Of a DNA stretch of 64,000 nt, positions 15,978-25,084 are shown piece by piece. Below the pieces are notes generated by a model. The model was not told the origin of the DNA, ran no database searches, and was given only the letters and a program-made list of their open reading frames with translations. Position 1 is the stretch's first letter. Each line of letters starts with the position of its first letter. Source of the stretch: JACVRW01 sp963819115 (GTDB lineage: Bacteria; Actinomycetota; Thermoleophilia; Solirubrobacterales; Thermoleophilaceae); contig CAWFUR010000011.1 in the NCBI GenBank assembly GCA_963819115.1, forward strand, positions 1,488,001 to 1,552,000, in the 5' to 3' direction. Position numbers and translations under genes: made by a program.

Positions 15978-16559
15978 ATGACCGCCACCTACACCTTCGA
16001 CGTCTTTTGCAGCCTCGACGGCTACGGCTCCTACAACGAAAGCGGCGACTGGGGCGGCTATTGGGGCAAGCAGGGCCCCGAGTTCCTCGATCGCCGCCTC
16101 GCCGCGTATGGCGCGGGGCAGCGGATGGTGCTCGGGGCCAACACCTTTCGTGAATTCGTGGAGATGCTGGGCCCGAGCACCGAGGAGTCCAGGGTGAGCG
16201 ACCCGGTGAACACCCGGATGAGGAACCTGCCGACAACGGTGGTGTCCACGACCCTCGAAGGACCCCTCGACTGGCCGGACGCGACCCTCGTGAGCGGTGA
16301 CGCCGTCGATGTCGTCCCCCGGCTCAAGGAGGAGTCCGAAGTGCCGTTGCGCTCTCACGGCAGCCTGTCGATGAACCGGGCGCTGATGGCAGCCGGCCTG
16401 GTCGACAGCATTCAGGTGACGCTCTTCCCGGTGATCACCGGTCAGACGGGAGCCGAGCCAATCCTCAAGGGTGCGGCCGACTTCGACCTCGAGCTGATCG
16501 AGAGCCGGACGCTCGACGGCCACATCCAGGAGCTCATCTACCGACCCACGCTGCATTAG
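15978..16559 (+). CDS. Dihydrofolate reductase / RibD C-terminal-like reductase
   Basis: A 193-residue protein starting at ATG 15978 with GCGAGGAG as ribosome-binding site. It has the DHFR-like order seen in RibD C-terminal domains: FDVFCSLDGYGSY, RMVLGANTFREF, TTVVSTTLEGPLDW, and SHGSLSMNRALMAAGLVD followed by LFPVITGQTG. It probably binds NADPH through the last motif. These small stand-alone members are common in soil actinobacteria and their substrates are unknown. It lies 59 bp after nfo on the same strand with its own ribosome-binding site. Confidence 0.82.
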   Translation: MTATYTFDVFCSLDGYGSYNESGDWGGYWGKQGPEFLDRRLAAYGAGQRMVLGANTFREFVEMLGPSTEESRVSDPVNTRMRNLPTTVVSTTLEGPLDWPDATLVSGDAVDVVPRLKEESEVPLRSHGSLSMNRALMAAGLVDSIQVTLFPVITGQTGAEPILKGAADFDLELIESRTLDGHIQELIYRPTLH

Positions 16560-16812
16560 CTGTCCGGAAGGGGGCCGAACGTCGCCGCCTTCCTGACTTT
16601 TGGTTGCAGTGCAACCGCAGGGCAGGAAGGTGGAGCGAAAGCTGCGGAGACAGCCAGCTAACGACCCAAGGCCGTCGGCCAGGCGCTGTTGTGGGAGCGG
16701 CGGTCGCCCTTCACGAGGACCGTGTCGGAGCGAGTGCCCCCGGCGCGAGCGAACGAGCGGCGAAGCCGCGAGAGGTCCGCGGGAAGCGGCGAACGACGGA
16801 CCCCCAGCGGCG
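16560..16812. other. Intergenic region with one short inverted repeat
   Basis: About 250 bp between convergent genes. GGTTGC and GCAACC (16602-16616) form a short inverted repeat, which might be a regulator site or chance. Small open frames on the plus strand have no supporting signal. No terminator with a T-tract is seen. Confidence 0.35.
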
Positions 16813-17196
16813 CTAGAGGTGATCCCGCAGGTCGAACTCGTCCGGCACCGGCGTCTCGAAGAACTCCGGATTCACGCAGTCGAAGGCCTCGCTGAAGCCG
16901 TCGTAGGCGCGCTCCACCGCGGCCCGGCACTGCGGTAGCGGGAGGCCGGTCATCTTGACGCCGCCGAAGCCCTGCCGCGTGCGCTCGGCCTGCTCGAACA
17001 TCTCCTGGTCGATCTCGCCGCGGAAGACCTTGTTCATGCAGCCCATGTAGCGGCGGCCGGTCTCCTCATCGTCGTAGAGGTAGAGGAACTGGCAGTTCGC
17101 GGCGATGCATCCGGAGGGGTGCACCACGCGGTCGCAGAAGGAGCAGCACTGGCGGCACTCGTGGAGCTCCTTGGCCGGTGCGGGCAGCGATTGCAC
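16813..17196 (-). CDS. Cysteine-rich conserved hypothetical protein
   Basis: A 127-residue protein from GTG 17196. Eight Cys residues lie in the first 75 or so residues: CRQCCSFCDR, HPSGCIAANCQFLY and YMGCMNKV. Their spacing suggests a metal centre, zinc or iron-sulfur, but fits no motif I know. The C-terminal half (GVKMTGLPLPQCRAAVERAY, PVPDEFDLRDHL) looks soluble and helical. It lies 38 bp downstream of dnaE on the same strand and may be in the same operon. I know similar proteins only as hypothetical ones from Thermoleophilia-type genomes. Confidence 0.7.
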   Translation of the reverse strand: MQSLPAPAKELHECRQCCSFCDRVVHPSGCIAANCQFLYLYDDEETGRRYMGCMNKVFRGEIDQEMFEQAERTRQGFGGVKMTGLPLPQCRAAVERAYDGFSEAFDCVNPEFFETPVPDEFDLRDHL

Positions 17197-17234
17197 TCGG
17201 TCATTGTAGAGCGGTATCCGAGGTCTACGGGCCG

Positions 17235-20200
17235 TCAGGCAACTACGCGCGCGGCCCCGCGCAGGGCACCCAGCTCGCTGCAGCAGGCACTGTTCGCGGA
17301 CACCCGGAACTCGTCCCCGAGAAGCAGGCGCCGCTCGCCCACCGCGAGCAGCAGCTCGTGGTCCCCGGGGTGGTGTCCAACCACGTCGCGGAGCTCGACG
17401 AGGAAGCCCTCGGGCACGCCCGGTGACACGTGCAGGGTGAGCCTCCGGACGACCGGCCCGGCCGCCATCTCGGCGGTGGCCACCTCCACCTCCTCTGGGG
17501 TGGGCTCGAAGGGCTCGACCTCCTGGGCCACGATCTTGGTCTCGCCCGCCTCCTTGTGATCCACCCGGCCGCGTATGAGCACCACCCGGTCGATCTCCAC
17601 CTGTCCCTCGTTCTTGGCGTAGGCGGAGTTGAAGATGAGCACCTCGACCTGTCCCTCGAGGTCGTCGAGGGTGGCGAACATCATCGGGTCGCCCTTCTTG
17701 GTGCGGATGCGCTTGCACTCGGAGATCATTCCGCCGACGGTGACCCAATCGCCGTCCTTGCGCTCACCCACCTCGGCGAGCGAGCAGTCCACCTTGGCCC
17801 GCAGGGCGGGGCGCACCTCCTTGAGCGGATGGCTCGACAGGAACAGCCCCAGCGTCTCCTTCTCCCAGGCGTTCAGCACGCTGCGCTCGTCCGGGAGCGG
17901 CGGGACGGGCAGGTCGCGGTGCGCCGTCATGTCGTCGCCGCCGCCTCCACCGTCGCCGAAGTCGAAGAACGAGCTCTGGCCCATCTGCGCGTCGTGCTGT
18001 GTCTTCTGGCCCGCGGCCTGCGCCTGCGGGAGCACCTCCACCAGCCCGGTGCGGGTGCCGGGCAGCGAGTCCATGGCGCCGCATTTCACGAGTGACTCGA
18101 TCGCCTTCTTGTTCACCGCGCGGCAATCCACCCTGCGGCAGAAGTCCCAGATCGTTGTGAACGGGCCGCCCTCCTCGCGAGCTCGCACGATGGCGGCCAC
18201 CGCCTGGTTGCCCACGTTCTTCACCGCGTCGAGCCCGAAGCGGATGTTGCCCTCCACGACCTTGAAGTCGTGCCCCGACATGTTCACGTCGGGAGGGAGG
18301 ACCTCGATCCCCATGTCCTCGCACCGGGCAACGAAGAACGGGACCTTGTCCTTGGTGGACATGACCGAGCTGATCAGCGCCGCCATGTACTCCGCCGGGT
18401 AGTTGGCCTTGAGCCACGCGGTGCGGTACGCGATCAGTCCGTAGCAGGCGGCATGCGAGCGGTTGAACGAGTAGTCCGCGGCCGCCTCGTTCACGGCCCA
18501 GAGCTCCTGGATCACCGCCTCAGAGGTGCCCGTGGCGCGGGCGCCCTCGAAGAAGCCGTCGCGGAGAGCGGCCATGCGCTCGCGCTGCTTCTTGCCGATG
18601 GCCTTGCGCAGGTCGTCCGCCTGAGGACCCGTGAAGCCGGCGATCGTCTTGGCGATCTGCATCGACTGCTCCTGGTACAGGATCACGCCGTAGCTCGACT
18701 CGGTGATCGGGCGCAGGCGCTCGTCGATGTGCTGCACCGCGTCCGGATTGCGCTTGTTGCGCGCGTAGGTGTCGATGTAGCGCATGGCGCCGGGGCGGTA
18801 GAGCGCGTTGAGCGCGACGAGGTCGTTGAACTCCGTGGGCTTGACCTTGCGCAGGGCCTCCTGCATGCCGTCGGACTCGAACTGGAACACGCCGACCGAG
18901 TCGCCGCGCTGGAGCATCTCGTAGGTCGACGGGTCGTCGAGCGGCAGCGCCGCCATGTCGGGGCGGTCGCCGGTGGACTTCTCGATGATGTCCAGCGCGG
19001 CCTCGATCACATCGAGGTTGCGCAGGCCGAGGAAGTCCATCTTCAGCAGCCCGATCTCCTCGATCGGCTTCATCGAGTACTGGGTGACGGTGCGGTACGA
19101 GCGCTCGCCGTCGGGCGTGACGGCCCCTCGGTCCTCGGCCAGCTGGAGCGGCACGATGTCGGTGAGCGGGCGGTCCGCGATCACCACCGCCGCCGCGTGG
19201 ATGGAGGAGTTGCGCACGATGCCCTCGAGCCCCTTGGCGGTCTCGATCACCTGGCGCGCCTCGCCCTCGGAGTCGTAGACGCGCCGCAGCTCGGGCTCCT
19301 CGGCGAGGTACTCGTCGAAGGACTTCGACCGGCCCATCACCGGCTCGGGGATCAGCTTGGCCAGCCGGTCGCCCGTGCCGTAGTCGTAGCCCAGGACCCG
19401 CGCGGCGTCACGGGTGGCGGCCCGGGGCAGCATCCGCCCGAAGGTCACGATCTGGGCGACGGACTCGCGCCCGTACTTCTCGGCGACGTACTGCATCACC
19501 CGGTCCCGGCCCTTCACGGAGAAGTCGATGTCGATATCCGGCATCGAGATCCGCTCGGCGTTCAGGAAGCGCTCGAAGAGCAGGTCGTACTTGAGCGGGT
19601 CCACGTCCGTGATCCGGAGGCAGTAGGACACGATCGAGCCCGCCGCCGAGCCGCGGCCCGGGCCCACCGCGATCCCGCTGTCCTTGGCGAACTTCACGAA
19701 GTCCCAGACGATCAGGAAGTAGGCCGCGAAGCCCATCTTCTCGATCACCGCGAGCTCCATGTCCAGCCGCTCCATCGCCTCGGCCGGCACCGGATCCCCG
19801 TAGCGGTCCCGCAGGCCCTCGAGCGCCAGCTCGCGGAGGTACTCGGGCTCGGGCTCCCCGCCCGGGGTCTCGAAGCGGGGGATCAGCATCTTGCCCAGCT
19901 CCATCTCGACCGAGCAGCGCTCGGCGATCTCCAGCGAGGTGGGCACGGCCTCGGGCCAGGCGGCGAACGCGGCCGTCATCTCGCCCGAATCCTTGAGGTA
20001 GAACTCGTTCGTGTCGAAGCTCATCTTCGGCTCCGCGAGCGTGCTCTTCGTCTGTACGCAGAGCAGGGCGCTGTGGTTGTCGTAGTCCTCGCGCCCGAGG
20101 TAGTGCACGTCGGCCGTGGCCACCAGGGGGCGCCCGACCTCGTTGGCGATCCGGACGATCCCCTCGTTGGCCTGGTCCTGCTCGGCGATGCCGTTCTTCT

Positions 20201-20726
20201 GGACCTCGAAGTAGACGTTGTCCTGGCCGAAGACCTGAAGCAGCTCGTCGGCGTGGGCCCGGGCCGCCGCCGGGGCACCCTCCACGATCCGCCGGCAGAA
20301 GCGGGACTGGAGGCATCCGGTGAGCGCGATGACGCCCTCCGAATAACGGCTCAGCAGCTCCAGGTCGACGTTGGCCTTGCCCCGCCGGTACCCCTCCAGG
20401 TAGCCGGCCGAGCTGAGCTTCACCAGGTTGCGGAAGCCCTCGTCGCTGCGGGCCAGGAGGGTGAGGTGGTTGCGCTCGTAGCGCACCGCCTCGGACTTGA
20501 TGTCGTCCACGAAGTACGCCTCGACGCCGATGATCGGCTTGATCCCGTGCTTGTGGCAGGCCTGGTAATGCTCGACCGCGCCGTTCATCACACCGTGGTC
20601 GGTGAGGCCGAGTGCCGGCTGGCCGTAGGCCGCGGCGCGCTCGGCCAGCGAGTCGATCCGGCACGCACCATCGAGCACGGAGTACTCGGAGTGGACGTGG
20701 AGATGCGCGCAGCTCACGGACGGCAT
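17235..20726 (-). CDS. dnaE: DNA polymerase III alpha subunit
   Basis: An 1163-residue replicative polymerase. It opens with the PHP domain (HLHVHSEYSVLDGACRID, GLTDHG), whose His/Asp set is complete, suggesting an active or structural metal site. The polymerase active site is seen at about residues 394-401 (MPDIDIDF) with GPGRGSAAGS before it. Later come the helix-hairpin-helix (FGLDAVKNVGNQAVAAIV) and an OB-fold (VTVGGMISECKRIRTKKGDPMMF). It lacks a PolC-type exonuclease insertion. The end, past the OB-fold, is degenerate in style (CCSELGALRG). It is divergent from the membrane protein at 20819. Confidence 0.96.
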   Translation of the reverse strand: MPSVSCAHLHVHSEYSVLDGACRIDSLAERAAAYGQPALGLTDHGVMNGAVEHYQACHKHGIKPIIGVEAYFVDDIKSEAVRYERNHLTLLARSDEGFRNLVKLSSAGYLEGYRRGKANVDLELLSRYSEGVIALTGCLQSRFCRRIVEGAPAAARAHADELLQVFGQDNVYFEVQKNGIAEQDQANEGIVRIANEVGRPLVATADVHYLGREDYDNHSALLCVQTKSTLAEPKMSFDTNEFYLKDSGEMTAAFAAWPEAVPTSLEIAERCSVEMELGKMLIPRFETPGGEPEPEYLRELALEGLRDRYGDPVPAEAMERLDMELAVIEKMGFAAYFLIVWDFVKFAKDSGIAVGPGRGSAAGSIVSYCLRITDVDPLKYDLLFERFLNAERISMPDIDIDFSVKGRDRVMQYVAEKYGRESVAQIVTFGRMLPRAATRDAARVLGYDYGTGDRLAKLIPEPVMGRSKSFDEYLAEEPELRRVYDSEGEARQVIETAKGLEGIVRNSSIHAAAVVIADRPLTDIVPLQLAEDRGAVTPDGERSYRTVTQYSMKPIEEIGLLKMDFLGLRNLDVIEAALDIIEKSTGDRPDMAALPLDDPSTYEMLQRGDSVGVFQFESDGMQEALRKVKPTEFNDLVALNALYRPGAMRYIDTYARNKRNPDAVQHIDERLRPITESSYGVILYQEQSMQIAKTIAGFTGPQADDLRKAIGKKQRERMAALRDGFFEGARATGTSEAVIQELWAVNEAAADYSFNRSHAACYGLIAYRTAWLKANYPAEYMAALISSVMSTKDKVPFFVARCEDMGIEVLPPDVNMSGHDFKVVEGNIRFGLDAVKNVGNQAVAAIVRAREEGGPFTTIWDFCRRVDCRAVNKKAIESLVKCGAMDSLPGTRTGLVEVLPQAQAAGQKTQHDAQMGQSSFFDFGDGGGGGDDMTAHRDLPVPPLPDERSVLNAWEKETLGLFLSSHPLKEVRPALRAKVDCSLAEVGERKDGDWVTVGGMISECKRIRTKKGDPMMFATLDDLEGQVEVLIFNSAYAKNEGQVEIDRVVLIRGRVDHKEAGETKIVAQEVEPFEPTPEEVEVATAEMAAGPVVRRLTLHVSPGVPEGFLVELRDVVGHHPGDHELLLAVGERRLLLGDEFRVSANSACCSELGALRGAARVVA

Positions 20727-20806
20727 CCTAGGAAGCGCGGCGGATGCCCGAGGGTCGCTTCCCCGGTACTTGCGGGGGAATTCCGGTTCAGCGGGCGGCG
20801 AGCGGA

Positions 20807-20812
20807 TATAAG
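20807..20812 (+). promoter_or_regulatory. Probable -10 box of a leaderless gene
   Basis: TATAAG ends exactly 6 bases before ATG 20819, the distance expected when transcription starts on the A of the start codon. No ribosome-binding site precedes the ATG. Confidence 0.5.
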
Positions 20813-20818
20813 TCCCGC

Positions 20819-21217
20819 ATGCTCACCGAGGGCCCGATTCCGCGCTTCGTCCACGGAGTGATCGAGTACGCGGCGGGAGCGCTGCTGATCATCGCGCCGT
20901 TCGTGCTCTCGTTCGACTCCGGCGCTGCCACGGCGGCGGCGATCATCGTGGGGGTGCTCGTGCTCACCGTGGCCTCCACCACCGACGGGCCCACCAGCCT
21001 GGCCAACCAGATCCCGCTGGCCGCCCACGTGCTGATCGACTATGCGCTGGTGGCCGTGCTGATCGCGCTGCCCTTCGTGGCCGGCTTCTCCGACGAGGCC
21101 GCCCCCACCGCATTCTTCATCGTGCTGGGCGTGGCCCACCTGATGGTCACGATCGGAACGCGCTTCCGCGCGCGAGGCCTGCGAAGACCTGATCACCGAC
21201 AGGCTCGCTCATCCTAG
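20819..21217 (+). CDS. Small membrane protein, four helices
   Basis: A 132-residue protein starting at ATG 20819, with four hydrophobic helices: IEYAAGALLIIAPFVLSF, AAAIIVGVLVLTVAST, HVLIDYALVAVLIALPFVAG and AFFIVLGVAHLMVTIG. The order and the conserved FxHGxIEY opening resemble SPW-repeat or DoxX-like small membrane proteins, none of which has a firm role. The message is probably leaderless. Its stop overlaps the end of the small gene at 21214 on the opposite strand by 4 bp. Confidence 0.72.
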   Translation: MLTEGPIPRFVHGVIEYAAGALLIIAPFVLSFDSGAATAAAIIVGVLVLTVASTTDGPTSLANQIPLAAHVLIDYALVAVLIALPFVAGFSDEAAPTAFFIVLGVAHLMVTIGTRFRARGLRRPDHRQARSS

Positions 21218-21384
21218 GAATCATCGTTCGTAGCGCGCGCTGCCAGCACGCCGCCGACCAGCACCAGGCCCACCGTGGCGGCCGCGCCGAGCTTCACCCG
21301 GTTCTGGCCCACCTTCTGCTTTGCGAGCAGCTTGGCGACCTGCCAGACCGCCCAGCCCAGCACCGTGTATCCGCGAGAGCTCAT
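21214..21384 (-). CDS. Small single-helix membrane protein after argG
   Basis: A 56-residue protein starting at ATG 21384, whose ATGA overlaps the argG stop. It reads MSSRGYTVLGWAVWQVAKL, then a basic stretch and one membrane helix (AAATVGLVLVGGVLAARA). It is the last gene of the arginine operon. The tight coupling argues that it is translated. Function is unknown. Confidence 0.68.
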   Translation of the reverse strand: MSSRGYTVLGWAVWQVAKLLAKQKVGQNRVKLGAAATVGLVLVGGVLAARATNDDS

Positions 21385-22655
21385 GAGTCTTCCCTTTCCC
21401 GATTCCTGATTCCGTAAGCCATGCGCGACTGCAGGCTCCATAGCTCGATGAATCCCGGGCTCGACTGCTGTGAGAACAGCCCTCCCGACTCCCCGAAGCC
21501 GGCCAGGGCCTGGTCGTAGAGCGCGTTCGGAGACTGCCGCGCCACCGGGCGGGCGGATCCCTTGTAGAGCCGCATCGTGATGGCGCCCGTCACCTGCTCG
21601 TTCACCGACTCCATGAAGGCGCTCAGGTTCTCCAGCAGCGGCTCGTGCCACAGGCCCGCGTAGGCCAGGAACGCCCAGTGGTTGTCGAGCTGCGGCTTGA
21701 AGTTGTTCTGATGGATGGTGTTCACGAGCCGCTCCAGCTCCCGGTGGGCGGGCAGGATGATCGCCGCTGCCGGCACCTCGTACAGGTCACGTACCTTCAG
21801 GCCCACGATCCGGTCCTCCACGTGGTCCACGATGCCCACGCCGTGACGGGCCCCGAGCTCCGCCGCGCGCTCGAGCAGCGCCACCAGGCCGAGCCGCTCG
21901 CCGTCGAGGGCCACCGGCCGGCCGCGCTCGAACTCCACCACCACGTCCTGGGCTTCGTCGGGGGCGTCCTCCGGCGCGGTGACGAGCTGGAACACATCGT
22001 CGCGCGGCGGCTCCGCGAGGTCCTCGATCGGGCCGCCCTCGGAAGAGCGGCCCCAGAGGTTGTCGTCGATCGAGTACGGGGGCGCCTCGGTGCCGCCCTT
22101 CACGGGGATGCCGTGCTCGCGGGCGTAGGCGATCTCCTCCTCGCGCCCCATCTGCCAGCCGCGAACCGGCGCGATGATCTTGAGCTCGGGCGCCAGGGCG
22201 AGCACGGTGGACTCGATCCGGACCTGGTCGTTGCCCTTGCCGGTGCAGCCGTGGGCGATCGTGTCGCAGCCCGTCTCGCGCGCCTTCTCCACGGCCAGCT
22301 TGGCGATCAGCGGGCGGCCGAGCGCGGTGAAGAGCGGGTAGCCGCCTCCGTAGAGCGCATTCGCCTTGATCGCCGGGAGCACGTACTCCTCCGCGAACTG
22401 CTCACGGGCGTCCACGAGGTGGCAGTCGAGCGCCCCGAGCTGGAGTGCCTTGCCCCTCACCACGTCGAAGTCCTCGCCGGGCTGGCCGAGGTTCACGGTC
22501 AGGGCCACCACCTCGGCCTCGTACTCGTCCTGGATCCACTTGAGCATCACGCTCGTGTCGAGGCCGCCCGAGTAGAGCAGCAGCACGCGGCCGACCTCGC
22601 CGGGGGCGGCCTCGTATGAGGCGGTGGGGCGTGCGGTGGTCCGGTCCTCGGTCAT
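21381..22655 (-). CDS. argG: Argininosuccinate synthase
   Basis: A 424-residue enzyme that joins citrulline and aspartate with ATP to give argininosuccinate, the penultimate step of arginine synthesis. The ATP pyrophosphatase P-loop (LLLYSGGLDTSVMLKW) is at about residue 25, followed by the citrulline/aspartate-binding HGCTGKGNDQVRIE. Length is usual for the long bacterial form. The stop overlaps the next gene by 4 bp and the start overlaps the gamma-glutamylcyclotransferase-like gene by 4 bp. There is no argF or argH in the window, so citrulline formation and cleavage must be coded elsewhere. Confidence 0.96.
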   Translation of the reverse strand: MTEDRTTARPTASYEAAPGEVGRVLLLYSGGLDTSVMLKWIQDEYEAEVVALTVNLGQPGEDFDVVRGKALQLGALDCHLVDAREQFAEEYVLPAIKANALYGGGYPLFTALGRPLIAKLAVEKARETGCDTIAHGCTGKGNDQVRIESTVLALAPELKIIAPVRGWQMGREEEIAYAREHGIPVKGGTEAPPYSIDDNLWGRSSEGGPIEDLAEPPRDDVFQLVTAPEDAPDEAQDVVVEFERGRPVALDGERLGLVALLERAAELGARHGVGIVDHVEDRIVGLKVRDLYEVPAAAIILPAHRELERLVNTIHQNNFKPQLDNHWAFLAYAGLWHEPLLENLSAFMESVNEQVTGAITMRLYKGSARPVARQSPNALYDQALAGFGESGGLFSQQSSPGFIELWSLQSRMAYGIRNREREDS

Positions 22656-23104
22656 GGGGCGGGCACGCTAGCAGCGCCGCTCAGCACCGCTCGGAGCGTC
22701 AGGAGCCACTCGTCCGGCAGGCCGCGCTCGCGCGCCCCGCCCAGCACCATCTCGGTGTACTCCGGTGTGGCCGGCGGCGCGCCCGGGTCCTTGTCGATCA
22801 CCTCGTAGGCCATGGCGTCGAGCGTCTTGCCCCGCAGCGTCACCCGGACCGCTCGCCGGCGGTAGGCGAACCCGGCGCCCTCCTTGCGATCCAGTCGCTC
22901 GAGCGCCTCCGAGGGAGTCTCGTAGGCCGCGCCCCAGACGTGCTCCCCGGGTGCCGCCACCACGTCCACCACGCCGCCGCCCCATCGGACCGAGCGCCGT
23001 GTGAGCGCCAGCCGGTGATCGGGGAGCAGCGCGGGTCCCTCGAAACGAGCCTCGCCACCCACCTCCCCGCTCGCGAGGTTGCTCCCGTAGGCGAACAGCA
23101 GCAC
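22652..23104 (-). CDS. Gamma-glutamylcyclotransferase-like protein
   Basis: A 150-residue protein beginning MLLFAYGSNLASGE, the YGSNL substrate loop of the GGCT fold. The middle has VWGAAYETPSEALERLDRKEG, where the Glu of the RLDRKEG loop is the expected catalytic acid. Such enzymes release 5-oxoproline from gamma-glutamyl compounds or act on related amides. It sits between argD and argG with an ATGA overlap to argG, so it may process a gamma-glutamyl or acetylated intermediate, but this is only a guess from position. Confidence 0.8.
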   Translation of the reverse strand: MLLFAYGSNLASGEVGGEARFEGPALLPDHRLALTRRSVRWGGGVVDVVAAPGEHVWGAAYETPSEALERLDRKEGAGFAYRRRAVRVTLRGKTLDAMAYEVIDKDPGAPPATPEYTEMVLGGARERGLPDEWLLTLRAVLSGAASVPAP

Positions 23105-23117
23105 GGCGGCCGCCCGC

Positions 23118-24254
23118 TCAGGCGCTCAGGGCCGCAATGCGGCGCACGGCCTCGTCGATCTCCTCGTCGGAGACCGTGAGCGGCGGGAGCAGCCGCACCG
23201 TGTCGGGGCCGGTGGCGTTCAGCACCAGCCGCTGCTCCAACAGGGCGCGGCGCACCAGGGCGGGGGCATCCGGGGTCGTGAAGGCGAGCATCAGCCCGAT
23301 ACCCCGCACGTCCAGGCCCGCGCCCCGGAGGCCCACCGCCAGGCGCTCTCCCTTGGCCCGGACCGCCGCGAGGAAGTCGTGGTCGGCCACGGTGTCGAGC
23401 ACCGCGAGGGCGGCGGCCGCCTGCACGGGGCCTCCACCGAAGGTGGACCCGTGATCTCCGGGCTGGAGCACGTCCGAGTACTCCGGGGAGGCCACGCACG
23501 CCCCGATCGGCAGCCCGCCCCCGAGCGCCTTCGCCACCGTCATCACGTCGGGCTCCACCCCCAGCTGCTGCCAGGCCCAGAGCGTTCCCGTGCGGCCCAT
23601 CCCGCACTGGATCTCGTCCAGGATGAGGAGCGCGTCGTGCTGGTCGCATGCCTCGCGGGCGGACAGGAGCAGCTCGGGCTCCACCGGGTGGATCCCGCTC
23701 TCCCCCTGCACGGGCTCGATCAGCACGGCGGCCACCCCGTCGTCCACCGGCAGCGGCCCGCCGCGCGGGGCCACCTCGAAGCCGGGCACGAGCGGCGCGA
23801 ACGGAGCCTGCTTGGTCTCCTGCGGGGTGGCGGACAGTGCGCCCATGGTGCGGCCGTGGAACCCTCCCTCGACCACCACGAATCGCCCGCCCGGCTTGCG
23901 CCGCCGGGCCAGCTTCAGCGCGCACTCGATCGCCTCCGCCCCCGAATTGCCGAAGAAGACCTTGCCCCCGAGCGAGAGCTCCGACAGGCGCGCGGCCAGC
24001 CGCATCGCCGGCTCGGTGTAGAAGAGGTTGCCCACGTGGATCAGCCGCCCCGCCTGCTCGCGGATCGCCTCCACCACGCTGGGCGGGCAGTGGCCGAGCT
24101 GGGCCACGGATATGCCGGCCAGGAAGTCGAGGTACTCGTTGCCGTCGGAGTCCCAGAGCACCGTGCCGCGGCCGCGGACGAACTCGACCGGGGCACGGGC
24201 GTAGGTGCCCATCATGGCCTCGGCCTCCATGGTCTGGAGGGCGTCTAGGGCCAC
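23118..24254 (-). CDS. argD: Acetylornithine aminotransferase
   Basis: A 378-residue class III aminotransferase using PLP, which converts N-acetylglutamate semialdehyde and glutamate to N-acetylornithine and 2-oxoglutarate. The PLP-binding segment FFGNSGAEAIECALKLAR, the Asp in LILDEIQCGMGRTG and the Schiff-base Lys in MTVAKALGGGLPIGA are all present. Its start overlaps the end of argB by 10 bp. It is followed after 13 bp by the GGCT-like gene. It could also act in lysine synthesis as a succinyldiaminopimelate aminotransferase, as in other ArgD proteins. Confidence 0.95.
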   Translation of the reverse strand: MALDALQTMEAEAMMGTYARAPVEFVRGRGTVLWDSDGNEYLDFLAGISVAQLGHCPPSVVEAIREQAGRLIHVGNLFYTEPAMRLAARLSELSLGGKVFFGNSGAEAIECALKLARRRKPGGRFVVVEGGFHGRTMGALSATPQETKQAPFAPLVPGFEVAPRGGPLPVDDGVAAVLIEPVQGESGIHPVEPELLLSAREACDQHDALLILDEIQCGMGRTGTLWAWQQLGVEPDVMTVAKALGGGLPIGACVASPEYSDVLQPGDHGSTFGGGPVQAAAALAVLDTVADHDFLAAVRAKGERLAVGLRGAGLDVRGIGLMLAFTTPDAPALVRRALLEQRLVLNATGPDTVRLLPPLTVSDEEIDEAVRRIAALSA

Positions 24255-25084
24255 AGCTTCGTGCCGCTTCCCTCGTCGGTGAACAGCTCCAGCAGCAGCG
24301 AGTGCGGCTGGCGGCCGTCGAGGATGTGGGCGTTGCCCACGCCCGCCTCCAGCGCGTGCAGGCAGGCCTCGAGCTTGGGGCGCATCCCGCCGCTGACCTC
24401 GGGCAGGCGGCGGCGCACCTCGTCCGCCTTCGCCTCCGAGATGCGGGTGGCGGGATCGGCGGGATCGGCGCGCCAGCCCTCCACGTCGGTCAGGAAGATC
24501 ACCTTGAAGGCATTGAGGGCGCCGGCCACGGCGGCCGCCGCGGCGTCGGCGTTCACGTTGTAGGAGCGCCCCTCGGGGTCCGCGCCCACCGAGGCCACCA
24601 CGGGGATGTAGTCCTCGGCGATGTGGTTCAGCACATCGGCGTCCACGTGCTCGATCTCCCCCACCATGCCCACGTCGGTGGCGCCGGCAAGGCGCTTTCG
24701 CACGGTGAAGAGCCGGCCGTCGTCGCCGCAGAGCCCCACCGCCGGCTGTCCGTGCCGGTTGATGAGCAGCACGATGTCCTTGTTCTGCTTGCCCACCAGC
24801 ACCATCTTGGCCACCTCGACGGTGGCGTCGTCGGACACGCGCAGCCCGTCCACGAAGCGCACCTCCATGCCGAGGCGCTCCATGTAGCGGGTGATGTCCG
24901 GCCCACCTCCGTGCACCACCACCGGGTTCATGCCCACGTACTTGAGGAGCACCACGTCGCGAGCGAAGTCCTCGGTGAGCACCGGGTCGGTCATGGCCGC
25001 GCCGCCGTACTTGATCACCACGGTCTCGCCGTGGAACTCCCGGATGTAGGGAAGCGCCTCGAGGAGTGTGGCTACGTCCCTCAT
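24245..25084 (-). CDS. argB: Acetylglutamate kinase
   Basis: A 279-residue amino-acid kinase, starting MRDVATLLEALPYIREFHGE at ATG 25084, which overlaps the argJ stop as ATGA. It phosphorylates N-acetylglutamate. The ATP-binding Lys lies in VVIKYGGAAM and the substrate glycine loop in VVVHGGGPDITRYMERLG, followed by FVDGLRVSD. The N-terminal helix characteristic of arginine-sensitive, hexameric forms is present (about 15 residues before the kinase core), so feedback inhibition by arginine is likely. Confidence 0.95.
   Translation of the reverse strand: MRDVATLLEALPYIREFHGETVVIKYGGAAMTDPVLTEDFARDVVLLKYVGMNPVVVHGGGPDITRYMERLGMEVRFVDGLRVSDDATVEVAKMVLVGKQNKDIVLLINRHGQPAVGLCGDDGRLFTVRKRLAGATDVGMVGEIEHVDADVLNHIAEDYIPVVASVGADPEGRSYNVNADAAAAAVAGALNAFKVIFLTDVEGWRADPADPATRISEAKADEVRRRLPEVSGGMRPKLEACLHALEAGVGNAHILDGRQPHSLLLELFTDEGSGTKLWP

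Noticed and set aside
16604..16816. Possible 70-codon gene after the DHFR-like gene
   Set aside because: No ribosome-binding site, no folded-protein composition and no relatives recognised.
18270..20861. Open frame of more than 800 codons on the plus strand
   Set aside because: It is antisense to dnaE; composition (His/Arg/Gly/Val-rich) and lack of motifs show it is a by-product of GC-rich codon use.
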